DNA from: CAZSIA01 sp045126355
GTDB taxonomy: Bacteria; Bacillota_I; Bacilli_A; Acholeplasmatales; Anaeroplasmataceae
DNA length: 25,140 nucleotides
Assembly: GCA_045126355.1 (NCBI GenBank)
Contig: JBGVOE010000136.1
Span: 1 to 25,140 of the forward strand
Direction of reading: 5' to 3'
The notes beneath the pieces are model-generated. The model had not been told where the DNA came from, searched no databases, and saw nothing but the letters and a program-made list of their open reading frames with translations. Below, in pieces: positions 17,848-25,127 of the stretch; position 1 is the stretch's first letter, and each line of letters opens with the position of its first letter. Position numbers and translations under genes: made by a program.

Positions 17848-18891
17848 TTATAAATTGATTATTTGATACTTTTTTAAGATTTCTTTATTTAAACTTGAAG
17901 TATCAACAGTTGAAATAAACGTTTGAACATTTGTAAAATTATCAAGTAAATTAAGTAAACTATTTTGTCTAGTTATATCTAATTCACTTAAAACATCATC
18001 TAACAATAAAATCGGATATTTCTTCTTATATTTGTAAATGATTTTACATAATGATAATTTAGTTGATAAAATCACATTTCTGATTTGACCTTGTGAGGCA
18101 AACTTAGATGCGCTTTTATCATTTATTAAAAAGACTAATTCATCTCTTTGAATACCATAATTTGTTTGATGAGATAATATATCATTCATTTTCTTACTTT
18201 CAAAGACCTCTTCAATCTTTTCTAGGCTAACTGATGGTTGATATACAATTTCAATTTTCTCATCACTACTAATTTTTGAATGAACATTATTAATAACTTG
18301 ATTCAATTCATTAACAAACTTCATTCTATCTACAATAATCTTTTTCCCAACTTCAATTAATTGAACTGTAATAATATCTAATAATTTAGTATCACTAGTT
18401 ACTTCTAATTCCTTTAACAAACTATTTCTTTCTTGAAGTAACTTGTTATATAAATTTAGATTTTTTAAATACGTTTGTGATATTTGTGATATTTCTTGAT
18501 TTAAAAATCCTCTTCTTAAAGTTGGAGAAGAAGTAATTATTTCTAAATCACTAGGTGAAAAAAAGATTGTAGGAAATTCACCGATATAATCACTTATTTT
18601 AGTTTTCTCGACATTATTAATTGAAACCATCTTACCTTGGTTACTTAAAACAATTCGATAATTTTTCTTTTCATAAACTGTTTTAATATCGGCATACATT
18701 TCATTTTCTTTGATAATTTCTTTTAAGTTATTAGTCCTATGACTCTTTGTAATAGAAACTAAAGAAATCGATTCTAAAACAGTTGTCTTACCGCTTGCGT
18801 TTTTTCCTTGTAAGATTACTTTATTAGAATTAATATTTAAACTTAAATTATCAAACCTACGAACATTTTTTAAAGTTATTTGGCTAATCAT
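17848..18891 (-). CDS. recF: DNA replication and repair protein RecF
   Basis: A 347-aa SMC-like ATPase that helps load RecA at single-stranded gaps. Walker A is GKNASGKT (29-36), the ABC-like signature SQGQ starts at 266, and Walker B is ILLLDDVLSELD (294-305). Length is slightly under the usual 360-370. The ATG overlaps the yaaA stop codon by four bases (ATGA), a sign of translational coupling. It is the standard neighbour of yaaA and gyrB near oriC. Confidence 0.95.
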   Translation of the reverse strand: MISQITLKNVRRFDNLSLNINSNKVILQGKNASGKTTVLESISLVSITKSHRTNNLKEIIKENEMYADIKTVYEKKNYRIVLSNQGKMVSINNVEKTKISDYIGEFPTIFFSPSDLEIITSSPTLRRGFLNQEISQISQTYLKNLNLYNKLLQERNSLLKELEVTSDTKLLDIITVQLIEVGKKIIVDRMKFVNELNQVINNVHSKISSDEKIEIVYQPSVSLEKIEEVFESKKMNDILSHQTNYGIQRDELVFLINDKSASKFASQGQIRNVILSTKLSLCKIIYKYKKKYPILLLDDVLSELDITRQNSLLNLLDNFTNVQTFISTVDTSSLNKEILKKYQIINL

Positions 18892-19097
18892 ACAATTTGA
18901 TAAGCATCGTAACCTTTGATTACGATAATTGTATCTGGATATAATTTACGACCTCTACGATCTTCTTTAACACCATCTACTTTTATATCTAATTCTTTAA
19001 CTAAAATTTTAGCCTCTCCACCGCTAGAAGCGATATCAACTATCTTTAATAATTGACCTAAAGTTATAAATTCTGTTGTAATTTTTACTTTTTTCAC
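18888..19097 (-). CDS. yaaA: S4-domain RNA-binding protein YaaA (RlbA)
   Basis: A small S4-like protein conserved between dnaN and recF in Firmicutes. The S4 core is seen in 'FITLGQLLKIVDIASSGGEAKILVKELDIKVDGVKEDRRGRKL'. The B. subtilis homologue has been tied to ribosome assembly and recF-region function, but its exact role is not settled. I favour the GTG at 19097 (69 aa), seven bases after AAGGTG. An upstream GTG at 19106 overlaps that site. Its stop codon overlaps the recF start (ATGA). Confidence 0.88.
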   Translation of the reverse strand: MKKVKITTEFITLGQLLKIVDIASSGGEAKILVKELDIKVDGVKEDRRGRKLYPDTIIVIKGYDAYQIV

Positions 19098-19113
19098 GAT
19101 TATCACCTTATTA

Positions 19114-19122
19114 ATTATAACA
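19114..19122 (-). promoter_or_regulatory. Possible extended -10 promoter for yaaA-recF-gyrB-gyrA
   Basis: TGTTATAAT on the minus strand is a good extended -10, but no -35 is clear. The predicted start would fall at about 19107, almost on the ribosome binding site, so the leader would be very short. The true promoter may lie elsewhere in 19123-19200. Confidence 0.3.
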
Positions 19123-19200
19123 TAATTAATAGAAAAATAAAAGAAAATATTTCGTTTTTTTAAGCTTTTTCAACTAAATATATATAAGTGATTGCATTAT

Positions 19201-19235
19201 ATAAAAAAAACGCCTAAAGACAATTTTAAGCGTTT
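19201..19235 (-). terminator. Intrinsic terminator after dnaN
   Basis: Arms AACGCCTAAA (19209-19218) and TTTAAGCGTT (19225-19234) form a 10-bp stem with one G-U pair and a 6-base loop. An 8-base T-run follows on the minus strand. It lies about 25 bases after the dnaN stop codon. Confidence 0.88.
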
Positions 19236-19258
19236 AAATAGGTTATATTTGATAAAAA

Positions 19259-20395
19259 TTACCAATCTACTCTTACAGGTAAAATTAAAGCTGTTAAGTT
19301 ATAATCTAAGTCACCTTTACAAATGAATGGTCTAACTTCACCAGTAAAACATAATAATACTTCAGGAGATGTAAATGATTTTAGGGCATCTGTGATGTAT
19401 TTAGCTGAGAAAGCAATTTTAAGTGCTGGTCCTTCTACTGGATCAGTAGGAATAATTTCTTCTACTGCATTACCTATTTCAGTTGAAGAAGAAGAGATTT
19501 CTACTACATGGTCTTCTCTAATATTAAATTTAACAACGTTGTATTGATTTTCTTTATCTTTTGTACTTAATAAACTTACACGATCAATAGCCGCTAATAA
19601 TTCATCTTTATTAAAACGAACTTTAACAGGGAATTGTTCTGGAATTAATCTTGAAGTATCAGGATATGATCCATCAAGTAATCTACTTTGGAATAAGATA
19701 TTTTTAAATTTGAATACAATTTTGATTTTATTGAAGTAAATTTCTACATCATCATTATAAGCTTCTAATGCTTTACTTAATTCATCTAATGATTTATATG
19801 GAACTACAATATTAAAATCATTGAAATCTAAATTATCTAATTCAGTAATTTTTTGACTTAATCTAAATGAGTCAGTAGCAATAGCTAATAATTTGTTATT
19901 TGTATATTTTAATGAAACACCAGTTAAAATAGGACGTTTTTCATTAGCTGATGTAGCATAAGCTGTTTCGCGGATAATTGTACGTAAATTTTTAGAACTT
20001 AAAACTAAAGGTTTATCTAAACAAACGAAATCAATATTAGGATAATCAAATACACTTAATAAATTTAATTTAAATTCACTGCGGTCAGCTTTGATTACGA
20101 TAATCTTATCTTCAATTAAACTAATATCAATTTTACGGCCATTGATTTTACGAATAATTTGAATGAAATAATTTCCAGGTACAACGATTTTACCAGGTGT
20201 TTTGATTTCTAAGCTTGGATCAGAGATAACTACTTGAACACTTACATCTGTATTACTACTTGTTAAATATAAATCTTCATTAGTTAATTCCATTTTTATT
20301 CCGTTTAAAACAGGCATTGCAGTTTTAACAGGTAACCCTCTTTGAATAAGGTTTAAGTTTTCTAAAAGTACGTTACGATCGATTGAAAAATTCAT
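19259..20395 (-). CDS. dnaN: DNA polymerase III beta subunit (sliding clamp)
   Basis: A 378-aa clamp that dimerises into a ring on DNA and tethers the polymerase. The start 'MNFSIDRNVLLENLNLIQRGLPVKTAMPVLNGI', the middle 'ATDSFRLS' and the C-terminal 'LILPVRV' are typical, and the length fits three clamp domains. AGGAGG precedes the ATG. Unlike many bacteria with a dnaA-dnaN operon, this gene has terminators on both sides and its own promoter, so its expression may be set apart from dnaA. Confidence 0.96.
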   Translation of the reverse strand: MNFSIDRNVLLENLNLIQRGLPVKTAMPVLNGIKMELTNEDLYLTSSNTDVSVQVVISDPSLEIKTPGKIVVPGNYFIQIIRKINGRKIDISLIEDKIIVIKADRSEFKLNLLSVFDYPNIDFVCLDKPLVLSSKNLRTIIRETAYATSANEKRPILTGVSLKYTNNKLLAIATDSFRLSQKITELDNLDFNDFNIVVPYKSLDELSKALEAYNDDVEIYFNKIKIVFKFKNILFQSRLLDGSYPDTSRLIPEQFPVKVRFNKDELLAAIDRVSLLSTKDKENQYNVVKFNIREDHVVEISSSSTEIGNAVEEIIPTDPVEGPALKIAFSAKYITDALKSFTSPEVLLCFTGEVRPFICKGDLDYNLTALILPVRVDW

Positions 20396-20448
20396 AAAAA
20401 TAATCCTCCTAGTATATTATAGTTAATTATTATAATTATTATTATGAG

Positions 20449-20504
20449 TGTGGAAATGTGGAAAACTCATATTTTCCTTTTACCTACCATAAAATATTAT
20501 ACCA
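20449..20504 (-). promoter_or_regulatory. dnaN promoter with DnaA-box-like sites in the leader
   Basis: On the minus strand an extended -10 (TGGTATAAT, 20504-20496) lies about 100 bases before dnaN. Its -35 is weak. Downstream of the predicted start lie TTTTCCACA (20465-20457) and ATTTCCACA (20457-20449) in tandem, resembling DnaA boxes. The remaining 213-bp spacer between dnaA and dnaN is AT-rich, with one weaker box, AAATCCACA, at 20528-20536. Confidence 0.5.
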
Positions 20505-20586
20505 CAACTAATGTGAAAAATCCAGTAAAATCCACATATTTTATTAAAAATATTAAATATTATTTAATAAAGGGGTAAAAATAGGT

Positions 20587-20610
20587 AATAAAAAAAACTC
20601 CGAAGAGTTT
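20587..20610 (-). terminator. Intrinsic terminator after dnaA with a UUCG tetraloop
   Basis: On the minus strand, AAACTC-TTCG-GAGTTT is followed by a run of T. The C(UUCG)G tetraloop is exceptionally stable in RNA, which compensates for the short stem. The first arm overlaps the dnaA stop codon. Confidence 0.82.
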
Positions 20611-21946
20611 AATTTATTTTTTTATTAATAGTGTCGATTGCTAATTTTAAATCCCCATTAGTTATCATTTCACTCTCGATTTTTTCCACACTTGAGATAA
20701 CTGTACTATGATCTCTGTTACCAAATAACATACCAATCTTTTTATAAGCTAGTCCATATTTAGTTTTTAAAATATACATAGCTATTTGTCTTGCTAAAAC
20801 AATCTTACCTTGACGTTTAGTTCCAGTTATATCATTCATACTAATACCATAAAAATCAGCAACAATACCAATGATTTCAGAATAATAATCAGTTGTTTCG
20901 TGTTTAATAGTATTAATAGTAGAAATTAAAGCTGCTAAAGCTTCTTTTGTGTTTTCTAAGTTAATTTCTAATTCACAAGTTAAACAGTAATTGATTAAAC
21001 GGTTAATTGCACCTTCAAGTTCACGAATATTATTAGTAAAATTATCAGCGATAAATTCACAAACATCCGCAGGGATATGTTCATAACCATTTTCAAGTAA
21101 TTTTTTCTTAACAATATCGATTCTATGTTCATGTGATGGTACTTGAACATCTACTGTTAGACCAACTTGGAAACGAGAAGTTAATCTTTCCATAATATTT
21201 AATTCTTTTGCAGGTCTATCACTAGTTATAACAATTTGTTTATTATCAGAATATAAAATATCAAAAATCTTAAAGAATTCTAATTGTGATTTTTTTCCTA
21301 ACTCTAAAGTTTGGATATCGTCAATTAATAACACGTCTAAATTACGATATTTTTCATTAAAGAAATCATTAGAAAGATTTCCAGCACACATTTTACCGTA
21401 ATCTTCTAAAAATTCACTAGCTTTTACATATAAAACACGTTTATTTACATCATTGTCTAAAATATAATTCCCAATAGCTTCCATTAAGTGTGTTTTTCCT
21501 AATCCTACGCTACCAAAAATATAGAATGGATTTGCAACTATACCAGGTTGATCAGCTACTTTCATCGCCATTCTAAAAGCGAACATATTAGATTGACCAA
21601 CAACAAAGTTGTTAAAATTATAATTTGCGTTTAAATTTTTTCGATATTTATTTTTTAGATTTTCAGGTTTAGTAATTTGTTCTGGTTCTTTAATTTCATC
21701 TTTAGTGATAAACTTAACTCTTACAACTTCATCTTTAATTAAATCAGCAATAATTTCATTAATTTTATGAATATATAATTTGTTTAATCTTGTTTTGATA
21801 TAATCATTTGGTGCTAAAACAACAATATACCCATTTTTGAATTCATGAGCAGTACAAGGACTAAAAACTTCATTAAAGGTATCATTATCAAATTCATATT
21901 CTAATTTATCTAAAATTTGATTCCAAAATTCAGAATAATTTTGCAT
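20609..21946 (-). CDS. dnaA: Chromosomal replication initiator protein DnaA
   Basis: A 445-aa AAA+ initiator that binds DnaA boxes and melts oriC. Domain I is at 1-85 and linker domain II at about 86-108. The AAA+ domain shows Walker A GSVGLGKT (145-152), Walker B LLIDD (206-210), a candidate arginine finger at Arg258 and sensor 2 at Arg308 (NNIRELEGAINR). The DNA-binding domain IV holds 'KIVLARQIAMYILK' and the signature GNRDHSTV (409-416). I chose the ATG at 21946, eight bases after AAGGTGG. The frame is open 36 codons further upstream (to 22054), but that part runs through the promoter and DnaA boxes and is not DnaA-like. Confidence 0.96.
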   Translation of the reverse strand: MQNYSEFWNQILDKLEYEFDNDTFNEVFSPCTAHEFKNGYIVVLAPNDYIKTRLNKLYIHKINEIIADLIKDEVVRVKFITKDEIKEPEQITKPENLKNKYRKNLNANYNFNNFVVGQSNMFAFRMAMKVADQPGIVANPFYIFGSVGLGKTHLMEAIGNYILDNDVNKRVLYVKASEFLEDYGKMCAGNLSNDFFNEKYRNLDVLLIDDIQTLELGKKSQLEFFKIFDILYSDNKQIVITSDRPAKELNIMERLTSRFQVGLTVDVQVPSHEHRIDIVKKKLLENGYEHIPADVCEFIADNFTNNIRELEGAINRLINYCLTCELEINLENTKEALAALISTINTIKHETTDYYSEIIGIVADFYGISMNDITGTKRQGKIVLARQIAMYILKTKYGLAYKKIGMLFGNRDHSTVISSVEKIESEMITNGDLKLAIDTINKKIN

Positions 21947-21980
21947 TCGATTTGCCACCTTTCTCATTAATTTCGTAATG

Positions 21981-22008
21981 ATTTTAACATATAAAATAAG
22001 AATTTCAA
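21981..22008 (-). promoter_or_regulatory. dnaA promoter
   Basis: TTGAAA (22008-22003) and TAAAAT (21986-21981), 16 bases apart, with TG one base before the -10. An inverted pair of DnaA boxes (22016-22038) abuts the -35, which would allow autoregulation by DnaA, as is known in other bacteria. Confidence 0.6.
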
Positions 22009-22015
22009 TAATTAT

Positions 22016-22230
22016 TTTTCCACAAAAAATGTGGATAACTTTAGTTTTCAACATAGTAGAAAAGGTAAAAATGTGGAAAACTCTTAGAAAAAAAGGGCTA
22101 AATGGTGCATTTATACCAGTTTTTACACATTTTCCACAATTAGTAAAATAACATAAAACTTTTCCACATGTGGTAAAAATATTTTAAAAAAAATTATTTA
22201 TAAATATATGATAAAATATAATATAATAAG
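22016..22230. other. Chromosomal replication origin (oriC)
   Basis: Six DnaA-box-like 9-mers lie between dnaA and the rightward genes: TTTTCCACA at 22016-22024 (+), TTATCCACA at 22030-22038 (-), TTTTCCACA at 22072-22080 (-), 22130-22138 (+) and 22160-22168 (+), and TTTACCACA at 22169-22177 (-). Two pairs face each other, with gaps of 5 and 0 bases. An almost pure AT stretch (22178-22230) is the best unwinding candidate on this side, though the dnaA-dnaN spacer, where B. subtilis unwinds, also has boxes and AT-rich DNA. Genes diverge from this point, as expected for a bidirectional origin. Confidence 0.88.
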
Positions 22231-22248
22231 AAAAAGGTGATGAAGATA

Positions 22249-22686
22249 ATGGATAAATTAAAAAGACCACTTTTAGCATTAGGATTATCAATAACAACAT
22301 TAGAAGTCGGATTTTATATTATTTCTCAATTAATAACTAAAAATGATGAAATAATTTCAAAAATAGTATTTGGAATATGTTTAGTAATATTACTGTTTAA
22401 TGTAAATAGTTTTTATACAGTAAATTTAAGTGCAAAAGAATTTAAAAAGAAAATATATCTACCTTGGATTTCTTTTTCTTTAACATTTATATATTCTATT
22501 TATTATTTAGCTGTAATTATAATGAATACTCATGATGGAATTCATCCTATGGATACATTAATGATTGCTAATTTATTTATTATTTTAGTAGGATTAATAT
22601 TATATATTCCAGGTATTTTAAAGAGAGTATCTGATAATAAAATTACATACGAAGAACACCAAAAACAACAAAAATCGAAAGAATAA
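22249..22686 (+). CDS. Unknown four-helix membrane protein beside oriC (145 aa)
   Basis: I do not recognise a family. Four hydrophobic segments are visible: about 7-30, 42-63, 71-93 and 101-124. The C-terminal tail is charged and Gln/Lys-rich, ending in 'HQKQQKSKE'. There is no signal peptide beyond the first helix. The ATG at 22249 follows AAGGTG by nine bases. A GTG at 22237 and an ATG at 22240 in the same frame overlap that site. A possible -10, TATAAT, lies at 22217-22222 in the AT-rich origin flank, with a poor -35. It is the first rightward gene, between oriC and rpmH, a place where this gene cluster usually has none. Confidence 0.75.
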   Translation: MDKLKRPLLALGLSITTLEVGFYIISQLITKNDEIISKIVFGICLVILLFNVNSFYTVNLSAKEFKKKIYLPWISFSLTFIYSIYYLAVIIMNTHDGIHPMDTLMIANLFIILVGLILYIPGILKRVSDNKITYEEHQKQQKSKE

Positions 22687-22687
22687 G

Positions 22688-22736
22688 AAAAAAATATAGA
22701 AAAATAGTTAAAAAATAAGCGAAAAAATAGAAAAAA
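22688..22736. other. Phased A-tracts upstream of the rpmH promoter (curved DNA / UP-element-like)
   Basis: Five A-runs (22688-22694, 22700-22704, 22710-22715, 22722-22727, 22731-22736) have centres about 10.6 bp apart, close to one helical turn. They end five bases before the -35. Such phasing is expected to bend DNA, and A-tracts here can bind the RNA polymerase alpha C-terminal domain. Confidence 0.6.
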
Positions 22737-22740
22737 CAAG

Positions 22741-22769
22741 TTGACATTATATTTTAATTTTAATATAAT
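22741..22769 (+). promoter_or_regulatory. Perfect-consensus promoter of rpmH
   Basis: TTGACA (22741-22746), a 17-base spacer and TATAAT (22764-22769) match the sigma-A consensus at all 12 positions and in spacing. The start is predicted near 22776, giving a leader of about 33 bases. Confidence 0.92.
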
Positions 22770-22808
22770 TTAATAGCATGGTTTCGCAAGAAAGGTGGTT
22801 AAACCCAA

Positions 22809-22943
22809 ATGAAAAGAACATATCAACCTAACAAACGTAAAAGACAAGTAACTAACGGATTTAGAGCTAGAATGGCTACAGTGGGTGGACGTTTAGTAAT
22901 CAAACGTCGTCGTGCTAAAGGTAGAGCAAGATTAACAGCTTAA
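22809..22943 (+). CDS. rpmH: 50S ribosomal protein L34
   Basis: A 44-aa, Arg/Lys-rich protein of the large ribosomal subunit. The start 'MKRTYQPNKRKRQVTNGFRARM' and the tail 'RRRAKGRARLTA' are the L34 pattern, full length. AAAGGTGG lies about ten bases before the ATG. It is driven by a perfect consensus promoter and followed by an intrinsic terminator before rnpA, which fits much higher expression of L34 than of the genes downstream. Confidence 0.97.
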   Translation: MKRTYQPNKRKRQVTNGFRARMATVGGRLVIKRRRAKGRARLTA

Positions 22944-22966
22944 TTAAATAATTTGATTATACTAGG

Positions 22967-23013
22967 ACTACTCGATTCAAATTAACTATTTTTTATGTCG
23001 GGTAGTTTTTTTA
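22967..23013 (+). terminator. Intrinsic terminator between rpmH and rnpA
   Basis: Arms ACTACTCGA (22967-22975) and TCGGGTAGT (22998-23006) pair over 9 bp with one G-U, followed by seven T. Only about 20 bases remain before rnpA, too few for a new promoter, so rnpA-yidC-jag probably depend on readthrough. Confidence 0.85.
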
Positions 23014-23033
23014 TTTTGTAAATTAAGGAATTT

Positions 23034-23381
23034 ATGAAAAAACAATATCGTATCAAAAAAAGTGAAGATATCGAACAAGTATTAAAAAAGAAAAACTCTG
23101 TAGGAAATAAAAACTATATTATTTATATTATGAAAAATAGCGAAGCCAAAAATTTCCGATTAGCAATGAGTGTTTCAAAAAAATTAGGAAATGCAGTTGT
23201 TAGAAATCATCAAAAAAGATTGATTAGACAAGTATTTACTAAATATAAATCAGAAATACAAGCTTTTGATATATTTGTAATAGCTAGACATAATTCTATT
23301 AACTTAACTTATAGTGAAGTTGAAAGTAATATAGCTTATTTAATTAAAAAAATCGGTATCTTAAATAAGGAGAACAAATGA
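23034..23381 (+). CDS. rnpA: Ribonuclease P protein component
   Basis: A 115-aa basic protein that joins the RNase P RNA to process tRNA 5' ends. The RNR motif is at about 49-65 ('KKLGNAVVRNHQKRLIR'), preceded by 'FRLAMSVS'. AAGGAA precedes the ATG. The TGA stop overlaps the yidC start (ATGA), so translation is coupled. Use of TGA as stop shows the standard code. Confidence 0.96.
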   Translation: MKKQYRIKKSEDIEQVLKKKNSVGNKNYIIYIMKNSEAKNFRLAMSVSKKLGNAVVRNHQKRLIRQVFTKYKSEIQAFDIFVIARHNSINLTYSEVESNIAYLIKKIGILNKENK

Positions 23382-24313
23382 AAAAATATTTAACTAAAGA
23401 AAGAGTTATGCTTATCATAGGTCTTTGTATTTTGGTTTTAGGATTAACAAGCTGTTCTGGTGGAGAAGATGCATATACAACTCCATTAAATAAATTCACA
23501 GATGAAAAAGATATTTTCGGATGGATTTTGATTTGGCCAATTGGATGGGTGATGCATTTAATCGGTAGTATTTTCCCATCTGCTCAATTTGCCTGGGGAT
23601 TATTATTCACAACAATTATTGTTCGTACAATCGCATGGCCTATTTATGCTAAAACAAACGATATGTCATTAAAAATGACTGTTGCTCAACCAGAAATGAC
23701 TAGAATTCAAGCAAAATACGCAAATCGTAAAGATCCACAATCTCAACAAAGAATGCAACAAGAAATGATGGCTGTATATAAAAAATATGGTATTAATTTC
23801 TTAGGATGCTTTGCACCATTTATCCAAATGCCAATCTTCATGGCTATGTATTCAGTGGTAAGAAGAATTGCAGTTGCAGGTGGAGCGTTATCATTAACAG
23901 ATACATCATTCTTTGGAATTGAAAATTGCTTAAACTTAGGTATTATGGGTACTGAAGGACAAGTTGCTGCACCTGGTAGTGCTAGTTTTATCGTTGGTAT
24001 TGTATTAGCTATATTAGTAGGTGGTACTATGTTACTATTAAACCACTTTGCTCAAAAGAAACCAAGTTATGCTAAAAATACACATACACACAACAGTAAT
24101 CAACAAGCAGACCAAATGCAAAGCACAATGAAATTTATGAATTTCTTCATGGTATTCATGATGGTATTTGCCGCATTAAGTAATAACGGATTAGCTTTAT
24201 ATTGGGTATTCGGTAATATTTATTCAATCATTCAAGGTTTCATCAACCGTCACTTAAATGAAAAGAAATATTATAAAATGAAAAAAGAAAATACAATTGA
24301 CAATTTAATTTAA
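23378..24313 (+). CDS. yidC: Membrane protein insertase YidC/Oxa1 family
   Basis: A 311-aa insertase with a lipoprotein signal (lipobox LTSC, Cys26), as in Gram-positive SpoIIIJ/YidC1. The first core helix carries the conserved positive residue of the hydrophilic groove, Arg83 ('TTIIVRTIAWPIYAKTN'). The cytoplasmic hairpin, rich in Met/Gln, follows ('MTRIQAKYANRKDPQSQQRM'), then 'FLGCFAPFIQMPIFMAMY' and 'NNGLALYWVFGNIYSIIQ'. The tail is basic. It sits between rnpA and jag as in B. subtilis and probably inserts membrane proteins co-translationally. Confidence 0.96.
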   Translation: MKKYLTKERVMLIIGLCILVLGLTSCSGGEDAYTTPLNKFTDEKDIFGWILIWPIGWVMHLIGSIFPSAQFAWGLLFTTIIVRTIAWPIYAKTNDMSLKMTVAQPEMTRIQAKYANRKDPQSQQRMQQEMMAVYKKYGINFLGCFAPFIQMPIFMAMYSVVRRIAVAGGALSLTDTSFFGIENCLNLGIMGTEGQVAAPGSASFIVGIVLAILVGGTMLLLNHFAQKKPSYAKNTHTHNSNQQADQMQSTMKFMNFFMVFMMVFAALSNNGLALYWVFGNIYSIIQGFINRHLNEKKYYKMKKENTIDNLI

Positions 24314-24328
24314 TATAGGTGTACAATT

Positions 24329-24934
24329 ATGCAAAGAAAACAAGAATTTATATGTAAAACATTAGATGAAGGTATGGAATTAGCAGTTTCTTATTTTCAT
24401 TTATCAGAAGAAAAAATATTTCTAAACATCTTAGAAGAAGATGAAGACGGTTTTAAAGTTGAAGCTTTAGTTGATATCAATTTAGCTTTAGAAGGTAAAA
24501 AATATATTGAATCAATCCTACAAGCAATGGGGATTACTTATCAATTAGAAGTTAGATCATTAAATAATGAAACAGAAATTTATTACAATATTCATACAGA
24601 TGAAAATCCTTTATTAATCGGTGTTAAAGGTAAAACATTAGATGCATTACAAGTATTAGTACGTAACTTATTACAAACATATTCAAAAGAATTAGTTGTA
24701 GTAAATGTAGATGTAGGAAGCTATAGAGAAAACCGTAAACATCAATTAGAAGTTTTAGCTACTAAGATTGCTAAAGAAGTTGCTAAAACAAAAGTTCCTG
24801 TAAAATTAAAACCTATGAGCAGTTATGAACGTCGTATTATCCACAATAAATTAAGTGAGTGGAGAGATGTATTCACTGAATCTGAAGGTGAAGGATCAGA
24901 CCGTTGTTTAGTAATTAAACCAAAAAGAAAATAA
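24329..24934 (+). CDS. jag: RNA-binding protein Jag/KhpB (Jag-N, KH and R3H domains)
   Basis: A 201-aa protein with an N-terminal Jag domain (1-50), a KH domain whose GVKG loop is at 98-101 ('NPLLIGVKGKTLDALQ'), and an R3H domain with Arg168 and His172 ('SYERRIIHNKL'). In Firmicutes it is encoded after yidC and acts with KhpA in RNA binding and cell elongation or division control. It begins 15 bases after yidC, with AGGTG before the ATG. A terminator follows, so the operon ends here. Confidence 0.94.
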   Translation: MQRKQEFICKTLDEGMELAVSYFHLSEEKIFLNILEEDEDGFKVEALVDINLALEGKKYIESILQAMGITYQLEVRSLNNETEIYYNIHTDENPLLIGVKGKTLDALQVLVRNLLQTYSKELVVVNVDVGSYRENRKHQLEVLATKIAKEVAKTKVPVKLKPMSSYERRIIHNKLSEWRDVFTESEGEGSDRCLVIKPKRK

Positions 24935-24943
24935 GTATAATTT

Positions 24944-24977
24944 AAAGAGATTTCACTGTGGAAATCTCTTTTATTTT
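24944..24977 (+). terminator. Intrinsic terminator after jag
   Basis: Arms AAAGAGATTTC (24944-24954) and GAAATCTCTTT (24961-24971) form a perfect 11-bp stem with a 6-base loop, followed by TATTTT. It ends the rpmH-rnpA-yidC-jag operon. Confidence 0.88.
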
Positions 24978-25002
24978 GCAGTAAACTAAAAATAGAAAAG
25001 GG

Positions 25003-25042
25003 TAGTGTCAAATAATTTATGAAAAATTGAAATTTGATACTA
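25003..25042. repeat. Inverted repeat of unknown role near the right edge
   Basis: TAGTGTCAAAT (25003-25013) and ATTTGATACTA (25032-25042) are complementary at 10 of 11 positions with an 18-base loop. A smaller hairpin (CATCC/GGATG, 25052-25071) follows. There is no T-run. It could be the end of an insertion sequence or a structured RNA. Confidence 0.5.
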
Positions 25043-25106
25043 TTAAAAAATCATCCAAATAATAATGGATGAAAAGTTAATGATCTTTGACAAAAAAGAT
25101 TAACCT

Positions 25107-25127
25107 AAAAAAACCTCATCGAGGCTT
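25107..25127 (-). terminator. Terminator of a convergent minus-strand gene outside the window
   Basis: On the minus strand, AAGCCTC-GAT-GAGGTTT forms a 7-bp stem with one G-U pair, and the T-run (A-run at 25107-25113) follows. No gene ends inside the window on this strand, so it would serve a gene to the right, facing jag. An outer pair, TAACCTAA/TTAGGTTA, encloses it. Confidence 0.55.

Noticed and set aside
21947..22054. N-terminal extension of dnaA
   Set aside because: The extra 36 codons run through the dnaA promoter and a DnaA box pair, are not DnaA-like, and the ATG at 21946 has a good ribosome binding site.
22542..22739. Minus-strand open frame opposite the unknown oriC-side membrane protein
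   Set aside because: Phe/Ser-rich translation of A-rich DNA, no ribosome binding site, and it overlaps the phased A-tracts.
23379..23381. Possible reassignment of TGA to Trp, as in many Mollicutes
   Set aside because: TGA ends rnpA and yaaA at the expected protein lengths, and tryptophan positions in the proteins checked are TGG.
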